From contig NZ_JACXBP010000002.1 in assembly GCF_014773485.1 (NCBI RefSeq), forward strand, positions 372,001 through 436,000: a DNA stretch of 64,000 bases, in the 5' to 3' direction. A program made the position numbers and the translations under genes. The notes under the pieces were generated by a model. It did not search any database. It worked only from the letters and a program-made list of their open reading frames with translations, and was not told the DNA's origin. Shown piece after piece: positions 31,911 through 42,754 of this stretch; position 1 is the stretch's first letter; each line of letters begins with the position of its first letter. Source of the DNA: Erwinia aphidicola. GTDB lineage: Bacteria; Pseudomonadota; Gammaproteobacteria; Enterobacterales; Enterobacteriaceae.

Positions 31911-32915
31911 TTAGCGCGTGGAGGAAGACGGACTTTTCATAAAGCGGAAGAAGTCGCTATCCGGGCTCAGCACCATCACATCCTGATTGCTCTTGAAGCT
32001 GTTGTCGTAAGCACGCAGGCTACGCATAAAGGCGTAGAAATCCGGATCCTGACTGAAAGCATCAGCAAACAGTTTGGCCGCTTCGGCATCACCTTCACCC
32101 TGCGTGATCAGAGCCTGACGGCGGGCTTCTGCCAGCGTACGTTCAACTTCGTAGTCGGCCTGAGCACGCACTTTGGCGGCTTCTTCCGCACCCTGAGCAC
32201 GCTGGCTACGGGCAACGGATTCACGCTCGGCACGCATACGCGCATAGATCGCATCAGACACTTCAGTTGGCAGGTTGATCTGCTTGATGCGCACGTCAAC
32301 CACCTGGATACCCAACGCCGCCATACTGTTCGGGTTGATAGCCGGTTCGTTGCTGTTGGTCTCGCTCTCAACGCGCTTAGCCACAGAGGCAATCGCATCG
32401 TCTGCTGCTGGCGTAGCCACTTCATCATCCGCACCCGCACTACCGGTGTTCAGCGCATCGCGCACATCGGTGGTCAGACGGCCACGGGAATCGGTGACGA
32501 TATCTTTCACGTCCAGACGCCCAATCTCAGAACGCAGACGGTCGCTGAACTTACGTTTCAGCAGCACTTCGGCCTGAGAAATATCACCGCCGCCGGTGGC
32601 GAGGTAATAACGGCTGAAGTCGCTGACGCGCCATTTGATATAGGAGTCAACAATCAGATCTTTCTTCTCTTTGGTGACGAAGCGGTCGGCCTGGTTGTCC
32701 ATGGTCTGGATACGCGCATCAAGTGACTTCACAGATTCCAGGAATGGGATCTTGAAGTGCAGGCCTGGCGCATACACCAGCGGTTTATTTTCATCATCGC
32801 GCAGAACTTTACCGAAGCGCATCACAATGCCGCGCTGGCCTTCCTGCACCACAAACAGTGACGCGTACAGCACCACCAGCACAACAATCAATAGTACGAT
32901 TAATGGCTTACGCAT
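31911..32915 (-). CDS. hflC: HflC, FtsH protease modulator
   Basis: SPFH-family protein of 334 residues, anchored by one N-terminal helix (about 3-22) with its bulk in the periplasm. With HflK it forms a large cage around FtsH and limits its activity on membrane substrates. Conserved: VQEGQRGIVMRFGKVLRDD, the PFLESVKSLDARIQTMDNQADRFVT segment, and the helical C-terminal AEEAAKVRAQADYEVERTLAEARRQ. It starts 3 nt after hflK stops. Confidence 0.97.
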   Translation of the reverse strand: MRKPLIVLLIVVLVVLYASLFVVQEGQRGIVMRFGKVLRDDENKPLVYAPGLHFKIPFLESVKSLDARIQTMDNQADRFVTKEKKDLIVDSYIKWRVSDFSRYYLATGGGDISQAEVLLKRKFSDRLRSEIGRLDVKDIVTDSRGRLTTDVRDALNTGSAGADDEVATPAADDAIASVAKRVESETNSNEPAINPNSMAALGIQVVDVRIKQINLPTEVSDAIYARMRAERESVARSQRAQGAEEAAKVRAQADYEVERTLAEARRQALITQGEGDAEAAKLFADAFSQDPDFYAFMRSLRAYDNSFKSNQDVMVLSPDSDFFRFMKSPSSSTR

Positions 32916-32918
32916 CGA

Positions 32919-34181
32919 TTACTCTCTCCCTTCGCGCTGGCTATCGTTACGCTGAGCATTCACCCGGCGCTGATCCATGATGTCGTCCGGACTGAACGAC
33001 GAACTGCTGCTGGCGCGCTCGCTGCTGCCTGAAGCGGGTGGCAGACGCAGCAGGCTGCTGCTTCCGCTCTGGTTATTGCCGGATGCCGCGCCACTCTGGC
33101 CGCGCATCAGCTGATCGAGAGGCAGCACCATCAGGCTGTTGCCTTTATCGTTAACCAGCACCTTACGCGTGTGTGACAGAACACGTTCCATGGTTTCGAT
33201 ATACAGACGCTCGCGGGTGATCTGCGGTGCGGCTTTGTATTCCGGCAGGATACGCGCAAAGCTGTCGACTTCACCCTGGGCTTCCAGCGTCACGCGGGAC
33301 TTGTAGGCACGAGCCTGCTCAAGGATACCCTGCGCATCACCACGGGCGCGCGGCAGCTTATCGTTGGCGTAGGCTTCGGCTTCACGTACCGCCTGCTCAC
33401 GGTTCTCACGTGCGGCAATGGCATCATCGAATGACGCTTTAACGTCTTCCGGTGGGCGCGCCGTCTGGAAGTTAACGTCCAGCAGGGTAATACCCATATC
33501 GTAAGGGCGAATCGTCTCTTCCAGCTCGCGCTGGGTTTCGCTACGCACCACGGTACGCCCTTCGGTCAGAATTCGGTCCATGGTCGAGCGACCAATCACG
33601 CCACGCAGGGCGCTGTCGGTTGCCTGACGCAGGCTGTCATCGGCGCTGGTCACCGCGTACAGGTAGCGTTCCGGATTGGTGATGCGGTACTGCACGTTCA
33701 TCTCAACGCGCACCACGTTCTCATCCGAGGTTAGCATGGTGCCGGAAGCAGAGAGCTCGCGCACCGCCTCCACGTTCACCGCACGTACCTGATCGACAAA
33801 GGTCGGTTTCCAGTTCAGACCTGGCTCGACCAGATGGCTAAACTTACCGAAGCGTGTCACCACGCCGCGCTCGGCTTCTTTGATGGTGTAGAAACCGCTA
33901 CCGGCCCAAATCACCACCACGGCCACGGCCACGATGCCAACCAGACGCCCGCCGCTGCCCGGCTTGCGCGGTGCGCTGCCGTTACCTGACCCGTCACCGC
34001 CGCTTTTTTTGCCACCGCCCAGTCCACCAAGCTTATTGCTCAGCTTACGGAAGATATCATCTAAATCAGGAGGCCCCTTATCGCGCCCTCCTTTATTTCC
34101 CCCAGAGTTGCCGCCTTGATTATTGCTGCTTCCCCACGGGTCGCGGTCCTGTCCGTTATTCCCGGGCTGATTCCACGCCAT
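32919..34181 (-). CDS. hflK: HflK, FtsH protease modulator
   Basis: SPFH-family partner of HflC, 420 residues. A Gly/Asn-rich cytoplasmic N-terminus (MAWNQPGNNGQDRDPWGSS, about 1-75) precedes a transmembrane helix at about 80-98 and the SPFH domain (TIKEAERGVVTRFGKFSHLVEPGLNW). The C-terminus is Ser-rich. The gene lies 68 nt after hflX. Confidence 0.97.
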   Translation of the reverse strand: MAWNQPGNNGQDRDPWGSSNNQGGNSGGNKGGRDKGPPDLDDIFRKLSNKLGGLGGGKKSGGDGSGNGSAPRKPGSGGRLVGIVAVAVVVIWAGSGFYTIKEAERGVVTRFGKFSHLVEPGLNWKPTFVDQVRAVNVEAVRELSASGTMLTSDENVVRVEMNVQYRITNPERYLYAVTSADDSLRQATDSALRGVIGRSTMDRILTEGRTVVRSETQRELEETIRPYDMGITLLDVNFQTARPPEDVKASFDDAIAARENREQAVREAEAYANDKLPRARGDAQGILEQARAYKSRVTLEAQGEVDSFARILPEYKAAPQITRERLYIETMERVLSHTRKVLVNDKGNSLMVLPLDQLMRGQSGAASGNNQSGSSSLLRLPPASGSSERASSSSSFSPDDIMDQRRVNAQRNDSQREGRE

Positions 34182-34249
34182 GTTTATACTCCATTAATTG
34201 TGTGTGCGGTGGTATCCCAAGCCGGGATACGCGTGTCAGGCAACATCAG

Positions 34250-35530
34250 TCAAACAATGTAATCCACCAGCGTCGGTTCCTGTTTGCACAGTCGGCGCCA
34301 GTCGACGATCGGCATGCGCACGTGTAATCCCACGCTACCGTCCTCTTCATTCCACTCTTTTTCAATCGCCTGCAACTGGTAAAAACGGCTACGCAGCCGC
34401 CCTGCAGCCGGCGGTAGACGTAAATCATACTGCGCAATCTCACCGGCCAGGCGCTCGGTCAGCGCCTGAAACAGCAGCGGGATGCCCTCTCCACTTTGGG
34501 CGGAGAGCCAGACCCGGATTGGCAGGTTCTCTTCATCACGGTCGATACGCGGGACGAAACCGTCAAGCATATCGATTTTATTCATCACCAGCAGGCTGGG
34601 GATTTCATCGGATTCAATCTCTTCCAGCACTTCGTTTACCGCTTCGATGTTCTCATCGACCCGCACGTCCGCTGCGTCAATCACGTGCAGCAGCAGCGCG
34701 GCCTCGCGGGTTTCCTGCAGCGTGGCTTTAAACGCGGCCACCAGGTCGTGCGGCAGGTGGCGAATAAAGCCTACGGTATCGGCCAGCACCACTTCGCCCA
34801 CATCCACCACGTCAACGCGGCGCAGAGTCGGATCGAGGGTAGCGAACAGCTGGTCGGCCACGTAAACCTCAGACGTGGTCAGGCGGTTAAACAGTGTGGA
34901 TTTACCGGCGTTGGTGTAACCCACCAGCGACACGGTCGGCACATCGGCCTTGTTGCGAGCCTGCCTGCCCTGCTCGCGCTGTTTCGAGACGCGCTCAAGG
35001 CGGGAGAGGATCAGAGTAATGCGATTACGCAGCAAGCGGCGGTCGGTCTCCAGCTGGGTTTCACCCGGCCCGCGTAAACCGATACCGCCTTTCTGGCGCT
35101 CAAGGTGCGTCCAGCCGCGCACCAGCCGCGTGGCCAGATGGCGCAGCTGCGCCAGCTCAACCTGTAATTTACCTTCATGGGTGCGCGCACGCTGGGCAAA
35201 AATATCGAGGATAAGCCCGGTGCGGTCGATAACGCGGCACTCGCACAGCGCTTCAAGGTTGCGCTCCTGCGCCGGACTCAGGGCGTGATCGAACAGCACC
35301 ACGGTGGCACCGCTCTCTTTTACCGCTTCGGCGATTTCGACAGCTTTTCCTTCACCGACAAAATATTTGGGGTGTGGCGCTTTGCGGCTGCCAGTGACAA
35401 CGCGCAGCGCTTCTACGCCAGCAGAAGAGACCAGGGTTTCGAACTCCTGCAAATCTTCCGTATCTCTGTCTTGCGAGAAATAGATGTGAACCAGTACGGC
35501 CTGCTCACCGGCATCATAACGGTCAAACAA
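34250..35530 (-). CDS. hflX: HflX, ribosome-associated GTPase
   Basis: GTPase of 426 residues that splits stalled or heat-damaged 70S ribosomes. An N-terminal nucleotide-binding domain ([17 protein letters not shown]) and a helical linker precede the G domain with P-loop [17 protein letters not shown]3 [10 protein letters not shown] and G4 NKIDML. Part of the conserved miaA-hfq-hflX-hflKC order, separated from hfq by 244 bases. Confidence 0.97.
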   Translation of the reverse strand: MFDRYDAGEQAVLVHIYFSQDRDTEDLQEFETLVSSAGVEALRVVTGSRKAPHPKYFVGEGKAVEIAEAVKESGATVVLFDHALSPAQERNLEALCECRVIDRTGLILDIFAQRARTHEGKLQVELAQLRHLATRLVRGWTHLERQKGGIGLRGPGETQLETDRRLLRNRITLILSRLERVSKQREQGRQARNKADVPTVSLVGYTNAGKSTLFNRLTTSEVYVADQLFATLDPTLRRVDVVDVGEVVLADTVGFIRHLPHDLVAAFKATLQETREAALLLHVIDAADVRVDENIEAVNEVLEEIESDEIPSLLVMNKIDMLDGFVPRIDRDEENLPIRVWLSAQSGEGIPLLFQALTERLAGEIAQYDLRLPPAAGRLRSRFYQLQAIEKEWNEEDGSVGLHVRMPIVDWRRLCKQEPTLVDYIV

Positions 35531-35719
35531 ACTTAAAACCTCTCAGTACCTTGTTAAACCTGCTACGCGTTGGGGCCATACAGCGTTAATACCAGATTCA
35601 AAATGCGCGTCCAGCTTGCCAGACGGCGTTTTTATGATCCCACCCAACCGGGGTGAGATGAGGAATTCAGCGATAGTTCTCTTGTTTAATTCTTGTTCAT
35701 TATTCGAGTATCATCGCCA

Positions 35720-35752
35720 GGACGGGGAACCTGAATGCCAAAGACTCCCCGT
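35720..35752 (-). other. Hairpin in the hfq-hflX spacer
   Basis: Inverted repeat GACGGGGA (35720-35727) and TCCCCGTC (35745-35752) with a 17-base loop, 22 bases past the hfq stop on the minus strand. There is no T-tract, so it is not an ordinary terminator; it may stabilise the 3' end of hfq mRNA or set the hfq/hflX ratio. The rest of the spacer (35531-35774) has no gene. Confidence 0.45.
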
Positions 35753-35774
35753 CGTGGAGGGACAGCCACGCTAC

Positions 35775-36086
35775 TTATTCAGCATCTTCACTGTCTTGTG
35801 AAGGCTGAGAAGACGCCCCCTGGTTACTGCCACTATGATGATAGTTGCTGCTTCCGCCACCCGTGTTGTTACTGTGGTGGGAGACCGGACGGGACGGAAC
35901 AACGGTAGAGATCGCGTGCTTATACACCATCTGGCTAACCGTGTTTTTCAAAAGAATAACAAATTGGTCAAACGACTCGATCTGGCCCTGAAGTTTGATA
36001 CCGTTTACCAAATAAATCGAAACCGGAACACGTTCGCGACGCAGTGCGTTCAAGAACGGATCTTGCAATGATTGCCCCTTAGCCAT
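35775..36086 (-). CDS. hfq: RNA chaperone Hfq
   Basis: Hexameric Sm-like RNA chaperone of 103 residues that pairs small RNAs with mRNAs. The core, [19 protein letters not shown] and [20 protein letters not shown], and the Sm2 motif [10 protein letters not shown] are as in E. coli. The C-terminal tail (about 70-103) is Ser/Asn/Gln/Gly-rich and disordered, ending in the acidic tip DSEDAE that regulates RNA release in E. coli Hfq. Confidence 0.98.
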   Translation of the reverse strand: MAKGQSLQDPFLNALRRERVPVSIYLVNGIKLQGQIESFDQFVILLKNTVSQMVYKHAISTVVPSRPVSHHSNNTGGGSSNYHHSGSNQGASSQPSQDSEDAE

Positions 36087-36187
36087 TCTATCTTTTCCTT
36101 ATATGCTTGTTGTTTGTAACTTAAGAACCCTGCGGTTCGAAATACGACGTAAAAATTTGCGCAAGAAAACAGACCAATTGTACACAA

Positions 36188-37138
36188 TCACCCATGCTTC
36201 GCACTAAGAACCTGTAACACTTGGGAGTACGCCGCTTCAGGCTGTTCGCTGTCAAGCCAGTGAACGTCCTTCCAGCCGCGTAACCAGGTTATCTGGCGCT
36301 TAGCCAACTGCCGGGTTGCGCAAATCCCCCGATAAACCATGTCATCGTAATCAATTTCACCGGATAAAAATGACCACATCTGGCGATAACCAACACAACG
36401 AATGGAAGGCATGTCCGTATGCAAATCACCTCGTGCAAAGAGCGCCCGAGCCTCCGCTTCAAATCCTGACGCCAGCATCTGATGAAAGCGCTGCTCAATT
36501 CGTTGATGGATCAGCTCGCGGCTCGCGGGTGCGATGGCGAACTGGGCAACATCATACGGCAGAGCTTCGCCCGATGTTTTTGTCAGTTCCGTTAAAGTTT
36601 TACCCGAAATAAAAAAAACTTCCAGTGCTCGCGAGAGTCTCTGGGGATCATTCGGATGAATACGACGTCCAGCAACGGGATCTACATCACATAACTGGCG
36701 GTGAAGTGCTTCCCAGCCCTCTTCACTCGCCATCTGCTCTATACGCTGACGTACCTCTGGATCCGCCGAGGGCAACGGCGACAATCCTTCCAGCAACGCC
36801 TTGTAGTAAAGCATGGTGCCACCAACAAGCAACGGAATATTCCCACGTTGGGTAATTTCCGCCATTTCAGCCAGCGCATCGCGACGAAACTCAGCGGCTG
36901 AATAGGTTTCAGCCGGGTCGCGGATGTCCAGCAAACGATGGGGCGCAAGCGCCAGTTCTTCGGCAGAAGGCTTGGCGGTGCCAATATCCATTCCGCGGTA
37001 GATCAGCGCCGAATCAACACTGATTAGCTCAACCGGTAACGCCTGACGTAATGCAATCGCCAGTGCGGTTTTACCGGAGGCCGTCGGCCCCATCAAAAAT
37101 ATTGCCTTAGGCAGGCCAGCCGTGGATTGTTCACTCAT
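36188..37138 (-). CDS. miaA: tRNA dimethylallyltransferase MiaA
   Basis: Transfers a dimethylallyl group to A37 of tRNAs reading UNN codons, the first step to ms2i6A. 316 residues, with P-loop [10 protein letters not shown], the substrate motif [18 protein letters not shown] and a catalytic region [11 protein letters not shown]. The ATG lies within the last codons of mutL (8-nt overlap), and hfq follows 101 nt later. Confidence 0.97.
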   Translation of the reverse strand: MSEQSTAGLPKAIFLMGPTASGKTALAIALRQALPVELISVDSALIYRGMDIGTAKPSAEELALAPHRLLDIRDPAETYSAAEFRRDALAEMAEITQRGNIPLLVGGTMLYYKALLEGLSPLPSADPEVRQRIEQMASEEGWEALHRQLCDVDPVAGRRIHPNDPQRLSRALEVFFISGKTLTELTKTSGEALPYDVAQFAIAPASRELIHQRIEQRFHQMLASGFEAEARALFARGDLHTDMPSIRCVGYRQMWSFLSGEIDYDDMVYRGICATRQLAKRQITWLRGWKDVHWLDSEQPEAAYSQVLQVLSAKHG

Positions 37139-38975
37139 GCTTCAGGGCATTCATCGCCGTCGCAAGATCGACATCTTGCAGTAATCCAGAAGGTGGCGAT
37201 TTCACCAGTTGCGGGCAGAGTCGTTCGACTTCAGCCAGCAGGGAGATCGCCTGCGAGTGATTCCAGTGCTGATGTTCAGAGACCGCCTGGCGCGCTAACC
37301 ACTGCGCCGTCTGGCTGACTGAAACATCCTGCTGCCGGGCCAAATACCCTAACATTTCTGGAATCAAGTTTTGTAAATTTTGTTGGCGTAATGGTAAAGG
37401 CACGGCGCGCAGCATCACATGATGGCCGTCAAACTGCAGGTCGATACCCATCTGGTTTAATAAAGCCGTGCTGCTGCTACCCGCCTCTCGTTCCGCCTTC
37501 TCCAGCTTTAGCCGGACCGGAATCAGCAGCGGCTGCGGTTTTAACGCCTCGTTGCCAGGGTCGAGCTGCGCCTGCTTTAACCAGCGCTCCGCCACCGCTA
37601 ACGCCACCAGCGCCAGCCCTCTCTTCCCTTCGACCAGCGCATACTGCTGCTCTACCACCGTCAGCACGCGGCCAAAGCTGTGAACGTGGGCGCCGAGCGG
37701 TGGCTCTTTTACCGGCTGCGCAGCAGGCTCTTCGCTGCGGGCGGGCGCTGGGGTTTTCAGCAGCTGCTGATACACCGCGCCTTCCCGTTGCTGATAGGTC
37801 GGAGGCAGCGGCGGCTGCCTGCTGCTGCCTCCCCCTCCGCCACCCGACGTTGCCGCCGGGCGCGGCGCCGCTGCCGGTGCCGGCGTGGCGAAGTGATTGC
37901 CGCCAGCCGCCTGGCGGTTTTCCGGCTGCCAGCGTTCAGCGGGCGCGGAATCGGTCACGTCGGGCAGGCTTTCCGCACCGGTTTCCTGTAGCGCGCTGAC
38001 CACGCCCTGATAGATAAAGTCGTGCACCAGCCGCGACTGATGGAAGCGCACTTCGTGTTTCGCCGGATGCACGTTGACATCCACCTGGTGCGGATCGATC
38101 TCGAGATAGAGTACATAAGCGGGCTGATGCCGATCGCCGAGCTTATCCTGATAGGCCTGGCGGATGGCATGATTGATCAGGCGGTCACGCATCATACGCC
38201 CGTTGACGTAGCAATATTGCAGCTCAGGCAGCGCTTTCGACCCGACCGGGTCGGCGACCCAGCCGTGCAGGCTCAGCTCGCCGTGCTGCCACGCAATTTT
38301 GAGTGCATGGGTCAGGAAAGCGGTGCCGCAGATCGCTCCTAAACGGCGCTCGCGCTGGCTGTTATCGCTGACGCCGCGGTACTGGCGCATCAGTTTGCCA
38401 TTGTGGCTGAGGGAGATCGCCACATCAAAGCGTGCCAGCGCAATACGGCGGATCACTTCATCAATATGGGTAAATTCGGTTTTCTCGGTGCGCATAAATT
38501 TACGCCGCGCCGGGGTGTTATAGAACAGGTCCAGCACTTCCAGGGTAGTGCCGACCGGGTGCGCGGCCGGTTTCACCGTGACGCTCTGATCGCGCCCTTC
38601 AGCATAGGCCTGCCAGGCTTCACTTTGCGCCTCGGTGCGCGAGGTCAGCGTCAGGCGTGAAACCGAACTGATACTGGCCAGCGCTTCACCACGAAAGCCG
38701 AGGCTGATAATCGCTTCAAGGTCATCCAGCGTGGTGATTTTACTGGTGGCGTGGCGCGCTAAGGCCATTGCCAGCTCGTCTTTACCTATGCCACAACCGT
38801 TATCGCGAATGCGGATCAGCCTGGCGCCGCCCTTCTCGATATCAATGTCGATGCGCGTGGCACCGGCATCCAGGCTATTTTCCACCAGCTCTTTGACTAC
38901 CGAAGCCGGGCGTTCAACCACCTCTCCGGCGGCAATCTGGTTAGCAAGCTGTGGCGGTAATACCTGGATGGGCAT
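37131..38975 (-). CDS. mutL: DNA mismatch repair protein MutL
   Basis: GHKL-family ATPase linking MutS mismatch recognition to MutH nicking and UvrD unwinding. 614 residues against 615 in E. coli. The N-terminal ATPase (about 1-330) shows [30 protein letters not shown] and [11 protein letters not shown]; a Ser/Pro/Gly-rich linker (about 340-430) leads to the C-terminal dimerisation domain. The endonuclease motif of MutH-less bacteria is absent, as expected for methyl-directed repair. The gap upstream to amiB is filled by a REP-like inverted pair. Confidence 0.98.
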   Translation of the reverse strand: MPIQVLPPQLANQIAAGEVVERPASVVKELVENSLDAGATRIDIDIEKGGARLIRIRDNGCGIGKDELAMALARHATSKITTLDDLEAIISLGFRGEALASISSVSRLTLTSRTEAQSEAWQAYAEGRDQSVTVKPAAHPVGTTLEVLDLFYNTPARRKFMRTEKTEFTHIDEVIRRIALARFDVAISLSHNGKLMRQYRGVSDNSQRERRLGAICGTAFLTHALKIAWQHGELSLHGWVADPVGSKALPELQYCYVNGRMMRDRLINHAIRQAYQDKLGDRHQPAYVLYLEIDPHQVDVNVHPAKHEVRFHQSRLVHDFIYQGVVSALQETGAESLPDVTDSAPAERWQPENRQAAGGNHFATPAPAAAPRPAATSGGGGGGSSRQPPLPPTYQQREGAVYQQLLKTPAPARSEEPAAQPVKEPPLGAHVHSFGRVLTVVEQQYALVEGKRGLALVALAVAERWLKQAQLDPGNEALKPQPLLIPVRLKLEKAEREAGSSSTALLNQMGIDLQFDGHHVMLRAVPLPLRQQNLQNLIPEMLGYLARQQDVSVSQTAQWLARQAVSEHQHWNHSQAISLLAEVERLCPQLVKSPPSGLLQDVDLATAMNALKHE

Positions 38976-39001
38976 GATGTATCCTTGAGTTCGTTTGGCA
39001 C

Positions 39002-39032
39002 GGGCCGATCGGGAAAAAAGATCGGCCCCTAC
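39002..39032 (-). repeat. REP-like hairpin, left half of an inverted pair
   Basis: Minus strand: GTAG, GGGCCGATC, loop of T-rich sequence, GATCGGCCC. Stem sequence differs from the other copies but pairing is kept, so the arms have changed together. Confidence 0.8.
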
Positions 39033-39049
39033 AAACGACAGCGAACATT

Positions 39050-39080
39050 GTAGGGGCGGACCCTCTTTTTCGGTCCGCCC
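39050..39080 (+). repeat. REP-like hairpin, right half of an inverted pair
   Basis: Plus strand: GTAG, GGGCGGACC, loop CTCTTTTTC, GGTCCGCCC. Together with 39002-39032 it takes up most of the 109-base amiB-mutL spacer, GTAG ends facing each other 17 bases apart. Confidence 0.85.
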
Positions 39081-39084
39081 GGGA

Positions 39085-40761
39085 TTATGACGTCGGGATC
39101 TTCAGCGTCTGGCCCAGCATCACATTCTGCGACTTCATTTTGTTCGCCTGCTGGATCGCCTGCGGGCTGACGCCGTATTTGGCCGCAATCGCCGTGAGCG
39201 AGTCACCGCGCACCACTTTATGGCGCAGCGGTTTTTTACTTCTGGCCACGCTGGCCGTCGCCGCACTGCTGCTGCCTGCCGGCACTTTTAGCCGCTGTCC
39301 GACCCACACCACGTCTCTTTTCAGGGTGTTCATCGCACGCAGCGTCGCCATGCTGACGCCGTAGTTCGCGGCGATACCGGACAGCGTCTCACCGCGTTTC
39401 ACCACGTGGCGCTGCGTCGGGCCGCTGTACTCTGTGCCTGCCGGGGCCGGGTTAGCTTCTACCTCAACCGCCGCTGCGGACTGCAACGGACGGTTTTCCT
39501 CCTTTGGGATTGATTGCAGCGGGTGCGCCAGGAAGTAGTTGCGTAAGCCTTTATAAATCGACTCGGCAATCTTCTGCTGGTATGCGCTACTGCCTAGCAG
39601 TCGCTCCTCCGAAGGATTACTGATAAAGCCGGTTTCCACCAGCAGGGAAGGAATATCCGGCGAGCGCAGAACGCCCAGGCTGGCATGTTCCGGTCGGCGC
39701 TTGTGCAGTGCGCCCACGCGCTGCAGCTGAGCAATCACTTTTACCGCGACATCATATCCCACCCGCTGCGAGTGGCCGAACTGCAGGTCGAGCACCGCCT
39801 GGCTGAGGTAGGGATCCGCCTGGCTATTTGCCAGCAGATCTCCGGCCCCGCCAAGCAGTTCAGACTGTTTCTCATGCTGCTCTAACCAGCCTGCCATTTC
39901 ACTATTGGCGCGGCGGTTCGACAGCACCCATACCGATGCACCGGAGGCGCTGCGGTTTGGCGCGGCGTCGGCGTGAATCGAGACCAGCAGGTTGGCGTTC
40001 TGCTTACGCGCCACGTCCGAACGGCCCATCACTGAGATAAAGTAGTCGCCATCGCGCGTCATCACCCCTTTAAACATCGGGTCGGCATTCAGCAATGCCT
40101 TCAACTTGCGGGCAATGGCGATGGTCACATTCTTCTCTTTCAGCCCGCCGCCGCCAATCGCGCCAGGATCCTGACCACCGTGACCGGCATCGATCGCCAC
40201 AATCACCGTGTCATTGCTGCTGGCAGCGCTGCGCGGCCGTGCCACCTGATTACCGCTGCTCACTGCCGTCACCGGGTTGGCATCGAATGGGCTTTTAGGC
40301 GGAGTGCTGCTGACCGGGCGTGAGGCGGTAGCGCTGCTGACCGGCGCACTGCGGCTGGCCGTTTGCGCCGGCTGCGTGCCGGAAATGGTGAACACCACGT
40401 TGTAATTGCTGCCGCTGCGCTTGGTGACCGCCCGCGTTTTGCCGCGCTGGGTCAGTTCAAACACCAGGCGGATGCTCTGGCTGTCCTGCGCGTTGCTGGA
40501 GCGGATGCGCTTCACGATATTCTCACCGCTGAAGGTCAGCGGTAATCCCTGCACCACCGCACTCTGGCGGATGTCGAGCACCACGCGCTCCGGATTATGC
40601 AGCGGGAAGAAAGCGTAGATCGGCTGTGAGCTAAAGCTGAGCGTCACTTCCGCCTGATTACTGCCGTTCGAGACTTTGATATCGGAAAGATTGGCGGAGA
40701 GCGCGCTAAACGAGCAGCAGAACAGGGCCAGCAGGCACCAGAATTTAAAACGCAGCATCAT
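39085..40761 (-). CDS. amiB: N-acetylmuramoyl-L-alanine amidase AmiB
   Basis: Periplasmic zinc amidase that cleaves septal peptidoglycan under control of EnvC. 558 residues, longer than E. coli AmiB (about 445). Signal peptide 1-23, AMIN domain (about 25-125, [21 protein letters not shown]), Ser/Ala-rich linker, Amidase_3 domain (about 185-405) with zinc-site [21 protein letters not shown] and catalytic [16 protein letters not shown]. Two LysM domains follow (about 455-500, [17 protein letters not shown], and 512-556, [17 protein letters not shown]). It overlaps tsaE by 4 nt. Confidence 0.96.
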   Translation of the reverse strand: MMLRFKFWCLLALFCCSFSALSANLSDIKVSNGSNQAEVTLSFSSQPIYAFFPLHNPERVVLDIRQSAVVQGLPLTFSGENIVKRIRSSNAQDSQSIRLVFELTQRGKTRAVTKRSGSNYNVVFTISGTQPAQTASRSAPVSSATASRPVSSTPPKSPFDANPVTAVSSGNQVARPRSAASSNDTVIVAIDAGHGGQDPGAIGGGGLKEKNVTIAIARKLKALLNADPMFKGVMTRDGDYFISVMGRSDVARKQNANLLVSIHADAAPNRSASGASVWVLSNRRANSEMAGWLEQHEKQSELLGGAGDLLANSQADPYLSQAVLDLQFGHSQRVGYDVAVKVIAQLQRVGALHKRRPEHASLGVLRSPDIPSLLVETGFISNPSEERLLGSSAYQQKIAESIYKGLRNYFLAHPLQSIPKEENRPLQSAAAVEVEANPAPAGTEYSGPTQRHVVKRGETLSGIAANYGVSMATLRAMNTLKRDVVWVGQRLKVPAGSSSAATASVARSKKPLRHKVVRGDSLTAIAAKYGVSPQAIQQANKMKSQNVMLGQTLKIPTS

Positions 40762-41234
40762 GCCTCACCCTGCTCAGCAGCAACGCGCTGCAGCATGGTT
40801 TCGCCCGCGGGCGAGCAGGCGCGCAGTTGGGCCTGGCGTGCGTGGCCGACATAGCTAAGGTGCAGCTCCAGGTCGGGCTCGGGTAAGACGCCTGCGCCCT
40901 GCTGCGGCCATTCGACCAGGCACAGGCTGTCCGCGCCGAAGTAATCACGAATGCCCATAAACTCCAGCTCTTCCGGGTCGGAGAGGCGATAAAGGTCAAA
41001 ATGATAAACGCGGCGATCGGGCAGTTCATAAGGCTCCACCAGCGTATAGGTCGGGCTTTTAACATTGCCCTGATGCCCCAGCGCCTGCAAAAATCCGCGG
41101 CTAAAGGTGGTTTTACCCGCACCCAGGTCGCCATAAAGATAGAGGGTCGCCGCGCCGTCACAGGCGCGGGCCAGGCGGGCACCCAGTGCGAGGGTTGCTG
41201 CCTCATCGGGCAACGCAATTTCACAGGTCATCAT
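40758..41234 (-). CDS. tsaE: TsaE, ATPase for tRNA t6A37 synthesis
   Basis: ATPase of 158 residues that, with TsaB, TsaC and TsaD, makes threonylcarbamoyl-adenosine 37 in ANN-decoding tRNAs. Walker [16 protein letters not shown] and the conserved [25 protein letters not shown] stretch, with Walker B-like CLVEWPQQG, are clear. It overlaps nnr upstream and amiB downstream by 4 nt each. Confidence 0.97.
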   Translation of the reverse strand: MMTCEIALPDEAATLALGARLARACDGAATLYLYGDLGAGKTTFSRGFLQALGHQGNVKSPTYTLVEPYELPDRRVYHFDLYRLSDPEELEFMGIRDYFGADSLCLVEWPQQGAGVLPEPDLELHLSYVGHARQAQLRACSPAGETMLQRVAAEQGEA

Positions 41235-42754
41235 TCTTTTGTATTCGACATCTCAGGATTGACAAACAGATACAGCTCGGAAAACAGATCGGTGGCTAAC
41301 ATCCCGCGTGTACCCTGACGTTTTGCCACCGCTTCGGCCGCCGCTCCGTGCGCTACGCATCCTGCGCAGGCGGCATCGTACAGTGAGAGCTTTTGCCCTG
41401 CCAGACTGCCGATGATACCAGATAACACATCTCCCATGCCCCCGCTGGCCATACCGGCATTACCCACATCCGCTATCGCCATGCTGCCGCCGGCGTCGGC
41501 GATTAACGTTCCGGCACCTTTTAACACCACGACACCGCCATAACGCTTCGCCAGGCGCCTTGCAGCAAGTAAGCGGTCACTCTCAATTTCACTGACTTTA
41601 CAGTTAAGTAAGCGGGCCGCTTCACCGGGGTGCGGCGTAATGATTCGATTTTGACGTTTATCGGGGCTGATTGCCAGCAGGTTAAGCGCGTCAGCGTCCC
41701 AAAGCATCGGTTTCTGGCAGTTTTCTACTTTTTTCAGGGCTTTTTTGCCCCAGGCATTCTGTCCCAGACCGGGGCCAATCACGATGACATCGGCCCACTC
41801 CAGACCGTCATCCATTGCGGCCGCGCTCAGTTCCTGCACCATCAGTTCTGGCCGGGCGGTCAGCAGCGGGCCAAGGTTATCTTTGTGAGTAAGTACTCGC
41901 ACCAAGCCAGCTCCACTTCGCAGCGCGGCCTCGGCGGTCATGCGGATGGCTCCCGCCGTGCCGTGGTCACCGCCAATCACCAGCAGCTTGCCGTGATCGC
42001 CCTTGTGCGAGGTGGGCCGACGCGGCTGCAGCCACTGCGTCAGGCTGGTGGCATCATAACGGGCCAGCGGCGCGGGCTGGGTGTCCAGCCAGCTATCCAG
42101 ACTCAGCGCATGACAGTGCAGCTGCCCGACATGGTCACGCGCTTTGCCGGTCAGTAATCCCGGCTTAAGGGCAATAAACGTTAAGGTATGGTCGGCATTT
42201 ATCACGCTGCCGGGCGCTGTGCCGTTAGCAGCCACTAACCCCGAGGGCACATCAACGGCAAAAATCGGCGCTGAATGGCGATTAGCCTGCTCAATCAGCT
42301 GGTCATACGGCGCTTGCACAGCCCGGTTGAGGCCGGTACCCAGCAGCGCATCGACAATCACCTCCACCTTTTCCGGCCAGGCGATCGCCGCATCGTGGAT
42401 CGCGCCGCCCGCCGCCAGCCAGCCATCGCGCGCCTGCTGCGCCTCTTCCGGCAGCGCCTTGCTACCCTCCACGGCGATCACCGTCACCGTCAGCCCGGCG
42501 GACTGCGCCAGCCGCGCCACGATATAGCCATCGCCGCCGTTATTGCCATGCCCGCACAGCACCAGCCAGTGCTGAGCCGCAGGGTAGCGCTGGCGCAGCT
42601 GCGCAAATGCCGCTTCGCCGGCGCGCTGCATCAGTTCGAACAGCGTGAGGCCGAGTGCATCGGCCCCTTCGCGCTCCAGCCGGGCTAACGCCTCTACAGG
42701 CCAGACAGAATAGGGTAAACTGTCAGAGTCTTTCTGCTGGTTCAGGTTATTCAT
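41231..42754 (-). CDS. nnr: Bifunctional NAD(P)HX epimerase/dehydratase
   Basis: Repairs hydrated NADH/NADPH. 507 residues from the ATG at 42754; an upstream in-frame ATG at 42775 would lie inside queG. The N-terminal NnrE epimerase domain (about 20-215) has [19 protein letters not shown] and [12 protein letters not shown]; the C-terminal NnrD dehydratase domain shows [25 protein letters not shown] and [18 protein letters not shown]. The start codon shares bases with that of queG on the other strand. Confidence 0.97.
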   Translation of the reverse strand: MNNLNQQKDSDSLPYSVWPVEALARLEREGADALGLTLFELMQRAGEAAFAQLRQRYPAAQHWLVLCGHGNNGGDGYIVARLAQSAGLTVTVIAVEGSKALPEEAQQARDGWLAAGGAIHDAAIAWPEKVEVIVDALLGTGLNRAVQAPYDQLIEQANRHSAPIFAVDVPSGLVAANGTAPGSVINADHTLTFIALKPGLLTGKARDHVGQLHCHALSLDSWLDTQPAPLARYDATSLTQWLQPRRPTSHKGDHGKLLVIGGDHGTAGAIRMTAEAALRSGAGLVRVLTHKDNLGPLLTARPELMVQELSAAAMDDGLEWADVIVIGPGLGQNAWGKKALKKVENCQKPMLWDADALNLLAISPDKRQNRIITPHPGEAARLLNCKVSEIESDRLLAARRLAKRYGGVVVLKGAGTLIADAGGSMAIADVGNAGMASGGMGDVLSGIIGSLAGQKLSLYDAACAGCVAHGAAAEAVAKRQGTRGMLATDLFSELYLFVNPEMSNTKE

